Positions 22,575 to 26,778 of a stretch of DNA of 64,000 bases are shown here, piece after piece (the stretch's first letter is position 1; each line of letters opens with the position of its first letter). Position numbers and translations under genes: made by a program. The notes beneath the pieces were generated by a model that did not search any database, was not told the origin of the DNA, and worked only from the letters and a program-made list of their open reading frames with translations. Source of the stretch: Strongylocentrotus droebachiensis (lineage: Eukaryota; Echinodermata; Echinoidea; Camarodonta; Strongylocentrotidae); NCBI GenBank assembly GCA_035222895.1, contig JAVYIG010007482.1, positions 1-64,000 on the forward strand, given 5' to 3'.

Positions 22575-23739
22575 GTCAAAATCGGGGGTGCGGCCTATAC
22601 GGCGCTGCGGCCTTATTGCCGGCAAATACGGTATGCCTTTTGCCCTCCAGACATGTCTTGATATGCCACTTCCTTTCGCTAAGGTACTCTAATAGATGGT
22701 TCAAAGTTACCATATATACTAGAGAAGGTTGAGTTCTGGTGAAGATCAGAAAAAATCTGTAAGAGTTGTCATTCTTTTTATGCCTCCGTAAACGAAGTAG
22801 CCAGAGGCTTTATGTTTTTTGGTTGTCTGCCTGTCTGTTCCGTTCTCGTGATCGTGTTATCTCAAGAACCAATTGGTGGATTCCTGCCAAACATAGGTCA
22901 TGTATGTATCTGGCAGAGCCAATGAACTGATTAGATTTGGGGGTCACAAGGTCAAAGGTCACAGGAATGATGTATGCAAAAATAGCTTGTGATTGCATTA
23001 TCATTAGTACCAATGGAGGGATTACCATCAAACTCAAACATATATGTTTCTTGCAGAGCCAATGAACTGGGTATATTAGGGGTCATGAGGTCATGGGGCT
23101 CATTATATGTTTGCAAATATAGCTTGTGAACGCATTCTCATTAGAACTGACGAATGGAATACTATCAAACTCAAGACATGTATGTATCTTGCAGGGCCAA
23201 TAAAATGATTATATTTTTGGGTTATGAGGTCAAAGGGTCATACATGTACTGTATATGAAAAATAGCTTTTAATCACAATATTCTGAGAATCTGTTAAAAA
23301 CAAATTTGAATTTGAAAAATTGCTTCTGTTTTTGTTTGTAAAATCCATGTGGATCCATCTAGTTTTGTCATGTTGAAAGAATATCATTGGAGAAATATAC
23401 GCTGAAAAGGATCGCTCTCCCAAATTTCTTATACCTTCTTTTCTTTTCTTTTCGCTCCTACTTCATTTTGAAAAGGTATCCTGTCTTAGCAGTGAAAACC
23501 AAATGTCTGACTCCAACCTGGCCATCGTGTTTGGTCCTAACTTGGTATGGTCTCGAGATGCATCCGCTTCACTCTCGGCTATGGCTCAGATCAACTCCTT
23601 CATCGCCACCATACTCTTCAACTATGAGCACATCTTTCCAAACATCACCGACGCAGCAACCATGTCGGAGAGAACCGATGGAGATGGAGCTAATGAAAAA
23701 GAACTCACTTCAAAGGAGGACAAAACGGCAGAAGAGTAA
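931..23739 (+). CDS. ARHGAP1: ARHGAP1-like Rho GTPase-activating protein (p50RhoGAP/Cdc42GAP), spliced, 5' end missing
   Basis: Joining ten exons (931-1080, 4912-4999, 5918-6049, 12710-12895, 14360-14491, 16796-16869, 18787-18864, 19813-19941, 20644-20753, 23476-23739) gives one open frame of 446 residues and a TAA. Residues about 48-185 are a BCH/CRAL-TRIO (Sec14-like) domain with recognisable stretches YVENDYSLV and [13 protein letters not shown]. Residues about 223-415 are a RhoGAP domain. It has the arginine finger in GLRTEGLFRR (R262), the K299/R303 pair in LKAFFRELPEP, and the NLAIVFGPNL asparagines, so GAP catalysis looks intact. The family switches off Cdc42/Rho by stimulating GTP hydrolysis in the cytosol and at endosomal membranes. 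Human ARHGAP1 is 439 residues, so only a short N-terminal coding exon is missing. The linker before PTQQFGVSL lacks the proline-rich SH3-binding stretch of the human protein. Intron 9 carries a tandem array of its own donor. Confidence 0.93.
1081..1285. other. Start of ARHGAP1 intron A
   Basis: AT-rich intron sequence without a recognisable gene or repeat; it leads into a tRNA-derived SINE. Confidence 0.5.
1300..1500 (+). mobile_element. tRNA-derived SINE, family 1 (degraded copy)
   Basis: A weak B-box-like stretch (GGTTCAAAACC) is followed by the diagnostic body CTTTGGTAAGGCATTAATCC and a later GGTTGCTTA and CTTTCTTAGC. The same body occurs at 24.3 kb and 51.8 kb in this window. The tRNA-like head is damaged here. 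Confidence 0.7.
2047..2250 (+). CDS. Unrecognised acidic C-terminal-like open frame, possible captured or alternative last exon
   Basis: The frame from 2056 to the TGA at 2248-2250 encodes 64 residues ending in STLDILGLDEDLLSQSSDS plus EME. It is rich in D, E, S and Q, and contains no low-complexity DNA that would explain this. It looks like a genuine acidic protein tail rather than random intron sequence. It lies inside ARHGAP1 intron A, between inverted repeats. A weak acceptor (CCGACAG, ending 2053) would join it to exon A in phase, but that has a one-in-three chance of occurring randomly and there is no pyrimidine tract, because a poly-A run precedes it. I do not recognise the protein. 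It could be a gene fragment carried by a transposon, an alternative terminal exon, or chance. Confidence 0.4.
   Translation, partial: PTETDGLEVETHSAAAQNDDKPTTVTRQSEEGASGQDEAEDQEVKSTLDILGLDEDLLSQSSDSEME
2900..2985. repeat. GC-rich short hairpin repeats (GTGCGC..GCGCAC)
   Basis: CTTCGCGCTTCGCGCTC is followed by GTGCGCTTCGCGCAC (2934-2948) and GTGCGCTACGCGCAC (2964-2978), each a small self-complementary stem. They stand out from AT-rich surroundings. Confidence 0.6.
3063..3156. repeat. Near-perfect 94-bp palindrome
   Basis: Two arms of about 46 bases mirror each other around the centre at 3109-3110. They begin ACCCGGAAGTGAATG and end CATTCACTTCCGGGT apart from one or two mismatches. It could extrude as a cruciform. 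It abuts the inverted repeats that close the preceding element, so it may be its terminal palindrome. Confidence 0.85.
3157..3900. other. ARHGAP1 intron A, non-coding
   Basis: No gene is visible. The stretch CCTTTCATATGACACCTCATT-like near 3538-3558 recurs at 32.87 kb, so part of this is a dispersed repeat. A GGGGCTACGCCCC hairpin lies near 3499. Confidence 0.4.
3914..4265 (+). mobile_element. tRNA-derived SINE, family 2
   Basis: It begins GAGGTGTCGTAGTCCAGTG (A-box-like) with a B box GGGTTCGATCCC about 50 bases later. The body GGCAAGGCATTAATCTA, CCACTCC and TGGGAAACTGGTAGGATG follows. The copy at 18.4 kb shares the same order of motifs. Orientation is the same as the host gene. Confidence 0.75.
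4440..4640. other. ARHGAP1 intron A, no recognised feature
   Basis: A run of TTCGCGAA-type words (CATTCGCGAAAGC, CCATTCGCGAAAAA) suggests an old dispersed repeat, but no ends could be set. Confidence 0.3.
4912..4999 (+). CDS. ARHGAP1: ARHGAP1 exon B: start of BCH/CRAL-TRIO domain
   Basis: Acceptor TGTAG at 4907-4911 and donor GG|GTGAGT at 5000. The exon encodes GDDSAGRKLIFINCSRFPPS and ends in QMRLLG, aligned by eye to the beta strand and PPS motif of the human BCH domain. Phase in and out fits both neighbours. Visible residues 50-79. Confidence 0.92.
5105..5297 (-). mobile_element. MITE, family CAGTGAAAAA/CAGGGAAAAA (copy 1, inverted)
   Basis: It runs from CAGTGAAAAAAATACAC to TTTTTTTCCCTG and holds AGCCCCCGAAATGCCC and AGAGCCC motifs. 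Copies in the opposite orientation occur at 16.2, 47.3 and 48.4 kb in this window. No open frame. Confidence 0.8.
5527..5716 (-). pseudogene. Non-LTR retrotransposon fragment (3' end of reverse transcriptase ORF), decayed
   Basis: Read on the minus strand this gives RCKANMARWGYEEDTLRDC, a stop, then ETQTMDHILQC and, after a frame change, RRPIAAIGRWQN. The C..(stop)..QTMDHIL.C order is the cysteine/histidine module seen at the C-terminal end of many LINE polymerases of invertebrates. One stop and at least one frameshift show it is dead. Only about 190 bases remain. Confidence 0.75.
5918..6049 (+). CDS. ARHGAP1: ARHGAP1 exon C: BCH/CRAL-TRIO domain
   Basis: Acceptor ACAACAG at 5911-5917 and donor AA|GTAAGT at 6050. 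The residues YMKDTLNKYVENDYSLVIF and YGLTRQNRPSWKFLVEAYKN closely follow human ARHGAP1 (YLKYTLDQYVENDYTLVYF, YGLTSQNKPS). Both split codons fit the neighbouring exons. Visible residues 79-123. Confidence 0.94.
6214..6606. mobile_element. MITE with 26-bp terminal inverted repeats (family TTAAAGATAAACTTGAG)
   Basis: GTTAAAGATAAACTTGAG at 6214 and CTCAAGTTTATCTTTAAAC ending near 6606 are inverted copies. The right half shares CCCATATACATCTTTCTGTGT with elements at 28.2 kb (inverted) and 43.2 kb. A fourth pair of the same ends bounds 54562-54937. No coding capacity. Confidence 0.8.
6607..6900. other. ARHGAP1 intron C, AT-rich, nothing recognised
   Basis: AT-rich sequence without terminal repeats, RNA-gene boxes or coding signal. 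Confidence 0.4.
6901..7147. repeat. Tandem duplication, about 130-bp period, two copies
   Basis: GATCAGATCATTTTTTAC..CATTAATAATGGTCTG..TTGAAGTCGTTACCTT (6903-7015) recurs as GATCAGATCATTTGTTAC..TTGAAGTCATTACCTT (7038-7146). A few substitutions and a short ACATGT indel separate the copies. Confidence 0.8.
7150..8405. other. ARHGAP1 intron C, AT-rich stretch
   Basis: Long AT-rich stretch with ACATGTAC words and TTTATTTATTTA runs near 7765-7790 and 7850. No gene, no recognised element. Confidence 0.4.
8410..8637. repeat. Tandem duplication, about 112-bp period, two copies
   Basis: ACATATTTATATTGCAGAAA..ACTACATGTACTGTA..CATTAAGAAATTG occurs twice (from 8417 and from 8529), the second copy with a longer T run and a GGCCTA insertion. 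Confidence 0.85.
8657..8806. mobile_element. MITE, family TTTCACAAAACTTGTCATC (copy 1)
   Basis: About 150 bp with imperfect terminal inverted repeats: GTGTTTCACAAAACTTGTC..CAGTGACAAATGAC at the left and GTCATTTGTCATTGAAAAAA..TTTGTGAAACAGG at the right. The centre holds CTTCTGATTGGTTATCAGC. Seven copies occur in this window. Confidence 0.88.
9002..9028. repeat. Poly-G run, about 26 bases
   Basis: An uninterrupted G run directly precedes MITE copy 2. Its length may be uncertain in the assembly; it could form a quadruplex. Confidence 0.8.
9030..9178. mobile_element. MITE, family TTTCACAAAACTTGTCATC (copy 2)
   Basis: Same ends and centre as copy 1, only a few hundred bases away; it ends TTTGTGAAACGGGTCCC. 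Confidence 0.88.
9180..10125. other. ARHGAP1 intron C, AT-rich
   Basis: No gene seen. A stretch at 9635-9790 (AGTTCAGTT repeats, TTTATATTTCATTTCCAAC) resembles the TTCAA-tailed repeats at 11.66, 45.97, 55.69 and 59.77 kb, here probably a reverse-oriented 3' end. Confidence 0.4.
10130..10430. repeat. Degenerate minisatellite of TTGGACCAAATGG-like words
   Basis: Words such as TTGGACCAAATTGG, ATTGGACCAACGCGG and AATGGACCAAGTGGC recur at roughly 20-25 base intervals. The array is heavily diverged. Confidence 0.6.
10651..10884. mobile_element. Palindromic MITE, ends CTATACAGTGCGTCCCAG
   Basis: The left end TACAGTGCTTCCCAGAAAAA pairs with TTTTTTCTGGGACGCACTTT at the right, and inner ACGAAACCGAGA pairs with TCTCGGTTTCGT. 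A half copy with the more canonical end sits at 32612. Confidence 0.85.
10885..11660. other. ARHGAP1 intron C, no gene
   Basis: Includes a partial copy of the GGGGCCCTGTCTTATAAAC element (11162-11250), related to 29.78 kb, and a two-copy duplication of CATGCGTCAAATTCACTTTTGT near 11490-11565. Confidence 0.4.
11783..11932. mobile_element. MITE, family TTTCACAAAACTTGTCATC (copy 3)
   Basis: GTGTCACAAAACTTGTCATC to TTTGTGAAACAGGTCCC, with the family centre. Confidence 0.88.
12004..12633. mobile_element. DNA element with TATGTGACCC terminal inverted repeats
   Basis: The left end TATGTGACCCTGCACCAC continues AAAACCACC and AAAAAGTCGC. The right end is GCGACTTTTTGTTGG then TTTTGTGGTGCCGGGTCACATA, its inverse. 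The 630-bp interior has no long open frame. The TA at each end is consistent with a TA-targeting (mariner-like) insertion, which is inference. Confidence 0.88.
12710..12895 (+). CDS. ARHGAP1: ARHGAP1 exon D: C-terminal half of BCH domain
   Basis: Acceptor TTTGTAG at 12703-12709; donor AG|GTATTT at 12896, a weaker donor than its neighbours. The residues [20 protein letters not shown] and FLSELGETIDMKKVEIP match the human [20 protein letters not shown] and YLSELHEHL blocks. Visible residues 123-185. Confidence 0.94.
12950..13275 (+). mobile_element. Probable tRNA-derived SINE, degraded
   Basis: CACTCGACTGAAGATGCAAAGGT followed by GGCTTTGATCCCGGCAT resembles the tRNA-like head of SINE family 2 (CTTGACTTGAAATGCAAAGG..GGGTTCGATCCC at 3.95 kb). 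The body is diverged and the 3' end is not clear. It starts within 60 bases of the exon D donor. Confidence 0.5.
13276..13778. other. ARHGAP1 intron D, nothing recognised
   Basis: No terminal repeats, boxes or coding signal seen. Confidence 0.4.
13779..13860. repeat. ATA-headed GCGCC dispersed repeat, fragment
   Basis: An (ATA)n run is followed by GGCATTTGTATAGCGCCGTC and GAGGCGCACAAG. Similar heads occur at 31.71 kb and 54.94 kb. Confidence 0.6.
14360..14491 (+). CDS. ARHGAP1: ARHGAP1 exon E: linker and start of RhoGAP domain
   Basis: Acceptor TTTTGAATAG at 14350-14359; donor TT|GTGAGT at 14492. The linker KAKQTASPKSATSTDGQ runs into LPTQQFGVSLE, the exact junction motif of human ARHGAP1 (LPTQQFGVSLQ). 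The linker is rich in S, T, K and Q and nearly lacks prolines. Visible residues 185-229. Confidence 0.92.
14531..14682. mobile_element. MITE, family TTTCACAAAACTTGTCATC (copy 4)
   Basis: Begins CAGGAGGGTGTTTCACAAAA 40 bases after the exon E donor and ends TTTGTGAAACGGGTCCCTG. Confidence 0.88.
14712..14867. mobile_element. MITE, diverged relative of the same family (copy 5)
   Basis: CAGGGCCCTGTTTCACCAAAC..TGTTATAAGCTACTGAAATCC..TTACTGATAACAG to GAATCGGGACCC. Shares the centre TTATAAGCTACTGAAATCC with other copies but has different arms, so it is a subfamily. Confidence 0.75.
15001..15153. mobile_element. MITE, family TTTCACAAAACTTGTCATC (copy 6)
   Basis: GGGGGGCGTTTCACAAAAC to TTTGTGAAACAGGTCCCTGG. 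Third member of a tight cluster between exons E and F. Confidence 0.88.
15229..15445 (+). mobile_element. Left arm of an inverted transposon pair around ARHGAP1 exon F
   Basis: Starts TATCATTATATACCTC and CAGCCATCTGATTGGTCG. Further in it has TTCCCGGTAACC, GGTTTACATGTTAAAA and GGATACCAT. The same blocks recur inverted and in mirrored order at 17236-17460. Confidence 0.8.
15470..15860 (+). mobile_element. Element carrying a tRNA-like core (copy 1)
   Basis: ACAATTTTATCTTGCATTG, GCATTGCAAAAGTAAAAGAA and CACGCGGAG blocks are shared with the 22065-22634 element. They are followed at 15723-15804 by a class-II tRNA-like sequence with A box TAGCCGAGTGGTC and B box AGTTCGAATCC. The acceptor-stem ends do not pair, so it is unlikely to be a working tRNA gene. 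Ends of the whole element are not clear here. Confidence 0.65.
15862..16032. repeat. Long palindrome, about 170 bp
   Basis: AGTATTAATGACTGCTTT..GAGAAATAGTTGTTTT..GGGAAGGTTA..GGCTATTCCCC is mirrored by GGGGAATAGC..TAACCTTCCC..AAAACAACTATTTCTC..AAAGCAGTCATTAATACT. The loop is a few bases (TCGGCAAGCCTCG). Confidence 0.88.
16206..16395 (+). mobile_element. MITE, family CAGGGAAAAA (copy 2)
   Basis: CCAGGGAAAAAATTAATATT..TCGGGGGCTTCTTTTCAAGC..GCATTTCGGGGGC..TTTTTTTCACTG. Opposite orientation to the 5.1 kb copy. Confidence 0.85.
16796..16869 (+). CDS. ARHGAP1: ARHGAP1 exon F: RhoGAP domain, first helix
   Basis: Strong pyrimidine tract ACTCTCTCTCTACAG ends at 16795; donor G|GTGAGC at 16870. Encodes LRENGAEGPIPKVVRETVEY, matching the RhoGAP PxVxxxxVxYL pattern. 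At 74 nt it is a small exon and lies in the loop between two inverted transposon arms. Visible residues 229-254. Confidence 0.93.
16933..17042. repeat. Hairpin repeat downstream of exon F
   Basis: GAGGCCTAGCTGTTTTATAG..GGGGACGTCACGTGCACA is mirrored by TGTGCACGTCCCC..CAACAGCTAGGCCTC. It begins 63 bases past the exon F donor. Confidence 0.85.
17236..17460 (-). mobile_element. Right arm of the inverted transposon pair around exon F
   Basis: ATGGTATCCGCGCTCGC, TTTTAACACGTAAACC, TTCCCGGTAACC, CGACCAATCAGATGGCT and AGAGGTATATAATGAC are the inverse of blocks at 15229-15445, in mirrored order. Confidence 0.8.
17500..17708 (+). mobile_element. Retrotransposon 3' end with AATAAA and TTGAA-type tail
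   Basis: GGCCGTCTGGACAAAACCCC and GGCTTTTATGGCC lead into AT-rich sequence and end AATTGAAATAAACAAATTGAA-like. Reverse copies with (TTCAA)n heads occur elsewhere in the window. LINE or SINE tail; family not named. Confidence 0.45.
17709..18390. other. ARHGAP1 intron F, with a small triplication
   Basis: Three copies of TCATATGAGATAGTTTAGCTAGTG-like sequence (about 45-bp period) lie at 18056-18155. Otherwise nothing recognised. Confidence 0.5.
18392..18760 (+). mobile_element. tRNA-derived SINE, family 2, near full length
   Basis: A box TGTCGTGGTCGAGTGG, B box AGTTCAAGTCCC, then GCAAGACATTGATCTAAATT and GGTACCCAGTAGGATG. The tail is GTAAAGCGCTTTGAGAGG..CTATTATTATTAT. The ATT tail ends about 25-30 bases before exon G, so it contributes the branch-point region of that exon. 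Confidence 0.85.
18787..18864 (+). CDS. ARHGAP1: ARHGAP1 exon G: RhoGAP arginine-finger exon
   Basis: Acceptor GTGCTGAAG at 18778-18786; donor G|GTAAGC at 18865. Encodes GLRTEGLFRRCPNAITVKKV; the first arginine after the phenylalanine (R262) is the catalytic finger of RhoGAPs. Human has GLRTEGLFRRSASVQTV. The acceptor lacks a strong pyrimidine tract next to the AG. Confidence 0.94.
18865..19812. other. ARHGAP1 intron G, nothing recognised
   Basis: Contains CATGCCAAGTCATGCCATTTTG-type words repeated at 19030-19140. No element ends or coding signal seen. Confidence 0.4.
19813..19941 (+). CDS. ARHGAP1: ARHGAP1 exon H: RhoGAP core
   Basis: Acceptor CAAAAG at 19807-19812; donor A|GTAAGT at 19942. 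Encodes GDPVNFTDVGDVHVPALLLK then AFFRELPEPIMTF. K299 and R303 (visible numbering) are the conserved pair that packs against the arginine finger and switch regions in this family. Confidence 0.94.
20300..20580 (+). mobile_element. Possible retrotransposon 3' end
   Basis: Sequence ends TAATAGATGTGAAATAAATGAATG after an AT-rich stretch with CATTTTGTATCATTTGTATC. It looks like a retroelement tail but no ends are defined. Confidence 0.3.
20644..20753 (+). CDS. ARHGAP1: ARHGAP1 exon I: RhoGAP helices
   Basis: Acceptor TTTCCTGTCAG at 20633-20643; donor GAG|GTAAGC at 20754. Encodes NLQDNTDRAEECKTLIHDRL then PEENRLIFTYVLKLLRE, matching the LPxxNxxxLxxLxxFL pattern of RhoGAP domains. It ends in phase 0, which agrees with exon J. 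The last 15 bases of this exon and the first 25 of the intron form the unit of the tandem array that follows. Confidence 0.94.
20738..21720 (+). repeat. Array A: 24 copies of a 40-bp unit spanning the exon I 5' splice site
   Basis: The unit reads ACTACTTAGAGAG|GTAAGC followed by TTATATCACATACCTTATGA. Copies start at exact 40-base steps from 20741 to 21301, then with small indels to 21677. I count 24 exon-intron junction copies including the real one at 20754. Twelve keep GTAAGC or GTAAGT and seven have GTAAAC. In the frame of exon I, read-through meets TAG in the second unit. Confidence 0.95.
22065..22634. mobile_element. DNA element with TIR TACCGTATTTGCCGGC and an internal tRNA-like core (copy 2)
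   Basis: TACCGTATTTGCCGGC at 22066 is mirrored by GCCGGCAAATACGGTA at the right end, with AAAGGCCGCAG/CTGCGGCCTT just inside. Within lie ACAATTTTATCTTGCATTG and GCATTGCAAAAGTAAAAGAA. A tRNA-like sequence occupies 22459-22540 (A box TGGCCGAGCGG, B box AGATCAAATCCC). Long A and T runs flank the core. The tRNA stems are not convincing, so I call it tRNA-like only. Confidence 0.8.
22782..23370 (+). mobile_element. Dispersed element with tandem ~150-bp core and AGGTCA repeats (copy 1)
   Basis: Begins TATGCCTCCGTAAACGAAG with GAGGCTTTATGTTTTTTGG and ends GGATCCATCTAGTTTTG. The core repeats TTATCTCAAGAACC..GGATTCCTGCCAAAC..CATGTATGTATC..GCCAATGAACTG..GGTCACAAGG about three times. AGGTCAAAGGTCA is at 22949-22961. 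Confidence 0.8.
23476..23739 (+). CDS. ARHGAP1: ARHGAP1 exon J (last): RhoGAP C-terminal part and tail
   Basis: Acceptor CATTTTGAAAAG at 23464-23475 behind a long TTCTTTTCTTTTC tract; phase 0 as required. Encodes VSCLSSENQMSDSNLAIVFG then PNLVWSRDASASLSAM; the NLAxVFxPNL asparagines are conserved. The final 30 residues are acidic (ERTDGDGANEKELTSKEDK) and differ from the human tail. TAA at 23737-23739. Confidence 0.94.
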   Translation, partial: VSCLSSENQMSDSNLAIVFGPNLVWSRDASASLSAMAQINSFIATILFNYEHIFPNITDAATMSERTDGDGANEKELTSKEDKTAEE

Positions 23740-24150
23740 CTCTATCATTGTATCCTGACACCAAAACTAATAACATACACTTGAAGAATATTTATTTGTA
23801 AAAATATACTCTAGAAAAAGTACAAGGTATTAAAAATGGAAATTTGATTGTAGACAAAACCAAAATGAGTAGCTTATTTTTAGCAGGTTTTTGGCATGCA
23901 TGTGCATGTATATACATATATATGTAAGCTAGTGACTCAGGTTCAATTCCTTGACGGGGCTTTTTTTTAACCTTTACAAAGAATTCAAAAAGAGAGGAAG
24001 CCATGGGGAATAGAGCTACACACCATTATTCCCTTGTTTTAATTTCTCACAATTGTGTTTTTATTTGTATTTCCAAGAGAGAGCATTCCTCCTACCATTC
24101 CAACCCTGCCTCTCTTTGTTGGATAGACAATGAATAAAGCTATTTAGCCG
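23740..24150 (+). other. Probable ARHGAP1 3' UTR
   Basis: From the stop to the first canonical poly(A) signal. Contains ATATATACATATATATG near 23910; no other gene. Confidence 0.6.
24133..24138 (+). terminator. Poly(A) signal AATAAA for ARHGAP1
   Basis: The first canonical AATAAA after the stop, about 395 bases downstream. Cleavage would be expected 10-30 bases later. Confidence 0.6.
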
Positions 24151-24179
24151 TTGAAAGGGTGTCAAAAGATTTATTCTCA

Positions 24180-24236
24180 ATGCCCTTGTAAAATGGAGTT
24201 TCCAAACATATTTCGAAGCTCCATTTTACAAGGGCA
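24180..24236. repeat. Hairpin just downstream of the poly(A) signal
   Basis: TGCCCTTGTAAAATGGAG is mirrored exactly by CTCCATTTTACAAGGGCA across a 20-base loop. Confidence 0.85.
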
Positions 24237-24271
24237 TGTGGAAAAAGTGAATTTATCATAATCATACATGA

Positions 24272-24480
24272 GGAGGCGCGATAGCTCAGTCGGTGGAGCA
24301 GTGGTCTCGTAATCCCAGGTTTGAAACCATGGCGATGCGCTAGTGCCCTTTGGTAAGGCATTAATCCTCATTACCAGGTCCCTCGGAGAGGACCTAAAGC
24401 CATCGGTCTTCTGGTTGCTTACTAACAAGCATTTATTGCTTTCTTAGCTGTCAGGTTAAATAACCACCACTATCATATAT
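24272..24480 (+). mobile_element. tRNA-derived SINE, family 1, near full length
   Basis: A box GCGATAGCTCAGTCGG, B box GGTTTGAAACC, body CTTTGGTAAGGCATTAATCC and TTACCAGGTCCCTCGGAG. End GCTTTCTTAGCTGTCAGG then CCACCACTATCA. Confidence 0.85.
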
Positions 24481-24508
24481 ATCATATTTTAACATTGTAT
24501 GATTACCT

Positions 24509-25289
24509 TTAACCCTATTTAGCCCCGGGCTATTTTGAAACTGCATAGCCCGGGGGGGGGGGCTTCTAAGGCCCCCCCCCCCCCCCCCCTATGATCTCGG
24601 CCGTGAAACTACCTATCGCCGCGAAAATTTGCATACATGTCAAGTGAAGTGTATAGACTACTATGGTAATTTCAATTTTTTGAAAAATTCACTCATTTGC
24701 ATATTTATGGTAATTTATGCAAATAAAATTCACATTTTTGCCCATAAATCAGACATTATTCATATTTAAGCATTCCTTTTCACTACATATATTTGTTAGA
24801 ACATTTGGAATAATAATACAACACAAAAAATTGAAAAACCAGGGTTATTCCTTATGTTATCTATTGTTTTGATAATTTCTTATGTATTTCTTTGTTTTTT
24901 TAACTCATTTTATTGTTTTTGTTGTTTTATTTCATTTCCAACTATAATTCAACTATTTTGACCCCAAAATAAACACCCTAAACTATAAACAAGACCAAAT
25001 AACCAATGTTTTATCTCTTTATTTGAAAAATGAGATTTCCATAATTATGTTTTGTACACAAATCACAAAAATGAGCGATTTTCGGGCTGACATGCAAAGA
25101 CAAAAGGACACGTGACTTCGTAATGGTAGGTCCGATTTTCGAAAAATTTCTTTCAAAAGATGCGCAAGACTCTAAAGAAAAAATTCACAAAATTTCAGTG
25201 CAAGATTTTCTTGCGTTAAAAAGTTATCGCGAAAAATGTCGAGGGGGGGGGCTTCTAAAGCCCCCCCCCCCCGGGCTAAATAGGGTTAA
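24509..25289. mobile_element. DNA element with TIR TTAACCCTATTTAGCCC
   Basis: The left end TTAACCCTATTTAGCCCC and right end GGGCTAAATAGGGTTAA are inverted copies. Inside each end is a G-run/C-run hairpin around GGGGCTTCTAAGGCCCC or GGGGCTTCTAAAGCCCC. The AT-rich 780-bp interior has no long intact frame. Confidence 0.88.
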
Positions 25290-26775
25290 GAGAAGACTAC
25301 ACAAAGAGATATCAATATACATGACTAGATGCAGGGAAGGATGTCCAACGTCTGCAATAACTATCTGTACATCGTTACAAATTCCAACCAATAGAGTACG
25401 AGTATGTTTCATTTTTGAATCGCCTGGTAAATCAACTACATGTATATTTATGTACATGGCTGTGTATATATTATGAGTGTTGGTATTCTAGTTCAGTTTC
25501 TTGTATACTTGCCAAACCTGTAGAGAGGTATGTTTTAAAATCTTGTTGTTTGGTTTCAATTTTTAGCAATAATTGATTGATATTGAGATGTATTCCTCCT
25601 TACAATCATAGTACAAGGAATTCCCTGTTTGTAGAAAAATTACAGTGAAACCTGTATATAAAGACCACCACAGGGAGACACACGTAGTCTTTATAGGCAG
25701 GTGATCTATATAACATAGGTTCCCTGTAACACAGGTTTCAATGAAAAGTCTCATTTAACTCGTATCCTGCCATAAGGCTGCATGCATGCTACCGTTATAG
25801 TGCTTTGTACACGCGAGCAAGCTACCGCTTCGCTGCTTCTTGCATGTTTGCAAGCATTCGTAATAGCAGTTATAGTTCATGCCCATGGCATGGTACATCT
25901 CAAAATGAACTTGGCGCTGGGGGGGGGGGGGGGGGATTTGTGGCTTGGCACAATGGGGATTAGCCCTGTGGCAGGATAAGAGGTAAGGGAAAAATGTTGG
26001 TCTTTCTATACAGGTGATCGCTAAAGCAGGTTTGATTGTATATACATGTATAAGACCTAAGATTTATAAATAAGATTCTACTTCGTGATGAATTGGTGAT
26101 GGAGGTGAATGAATGCATATATAATGATTATTTATTGTAAGTACCGTAGTAGATCAAAGTGAACTTCATTTATTGATATCTTACCAAAAACCAAAAAAAT
26201 GGGAATGTCGGATTTAGAATTTATTGAAATAATTATTTTTGTTGAGATAAAATCAGAAAATGTGTTAGTTCTCATCCTGCGAGAGCCATTGAACCCTGTT
26301 GAAATCAGTCTTATCTCATATAATTTATCTGCTATGTTATTATCACTCTCTTTTTTTTTAAATCTACACAATTTGTGTGAGTTTGTTATCTTTTGAAATG
26401 TATCAATACAGTGTTTAGTGCAAGCTTGTATGTTTTAATATAGGCAGGGCTTTATACTAACTCTTTTAGAAGGGGGTCCGGATTCGGACTTTTGGAGTCT
26501 GTATATATATATATATACATGAGCCTTATGTTTCATTTTGAAATGTTGGGGTCCAGATTGAGATGTCCTTCGCGCAACTGTCTGAGTCAAACCCCACTAT
26601 TCGGAAATACGTCCTTGATCTGTCATAAACTATATAAAGTATATTGGGGTATTACCCCAAAAATAGACTACCAGTAGTTTACTTTCTTGATAAAAACAGA
26701 CAACTGCAGTAGAAACACAAAATTTAAAAATTTAAAAAAGCAATCAAACAAACAAATATGTAATTCCAAATATTA
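25290..26775. other. Intergenic, no gene recognised
   Basis: Holds CAGTGAAACCTGTATATAAA and CAGGTGATC-like pieces at 25645-25745 and 26010-26025 (old transposon fragments) and a 16-base G run near 25920. No coding signal. Confidence 0.4.
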
Positions 26776-26778
26776 TTT

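Noticed and set aside
25123-25476. 117-codon open frame
   Set aside because: It crosses the right end of the TTAACCCTATTTAGCCC element and a G/C hairpin; no homology.
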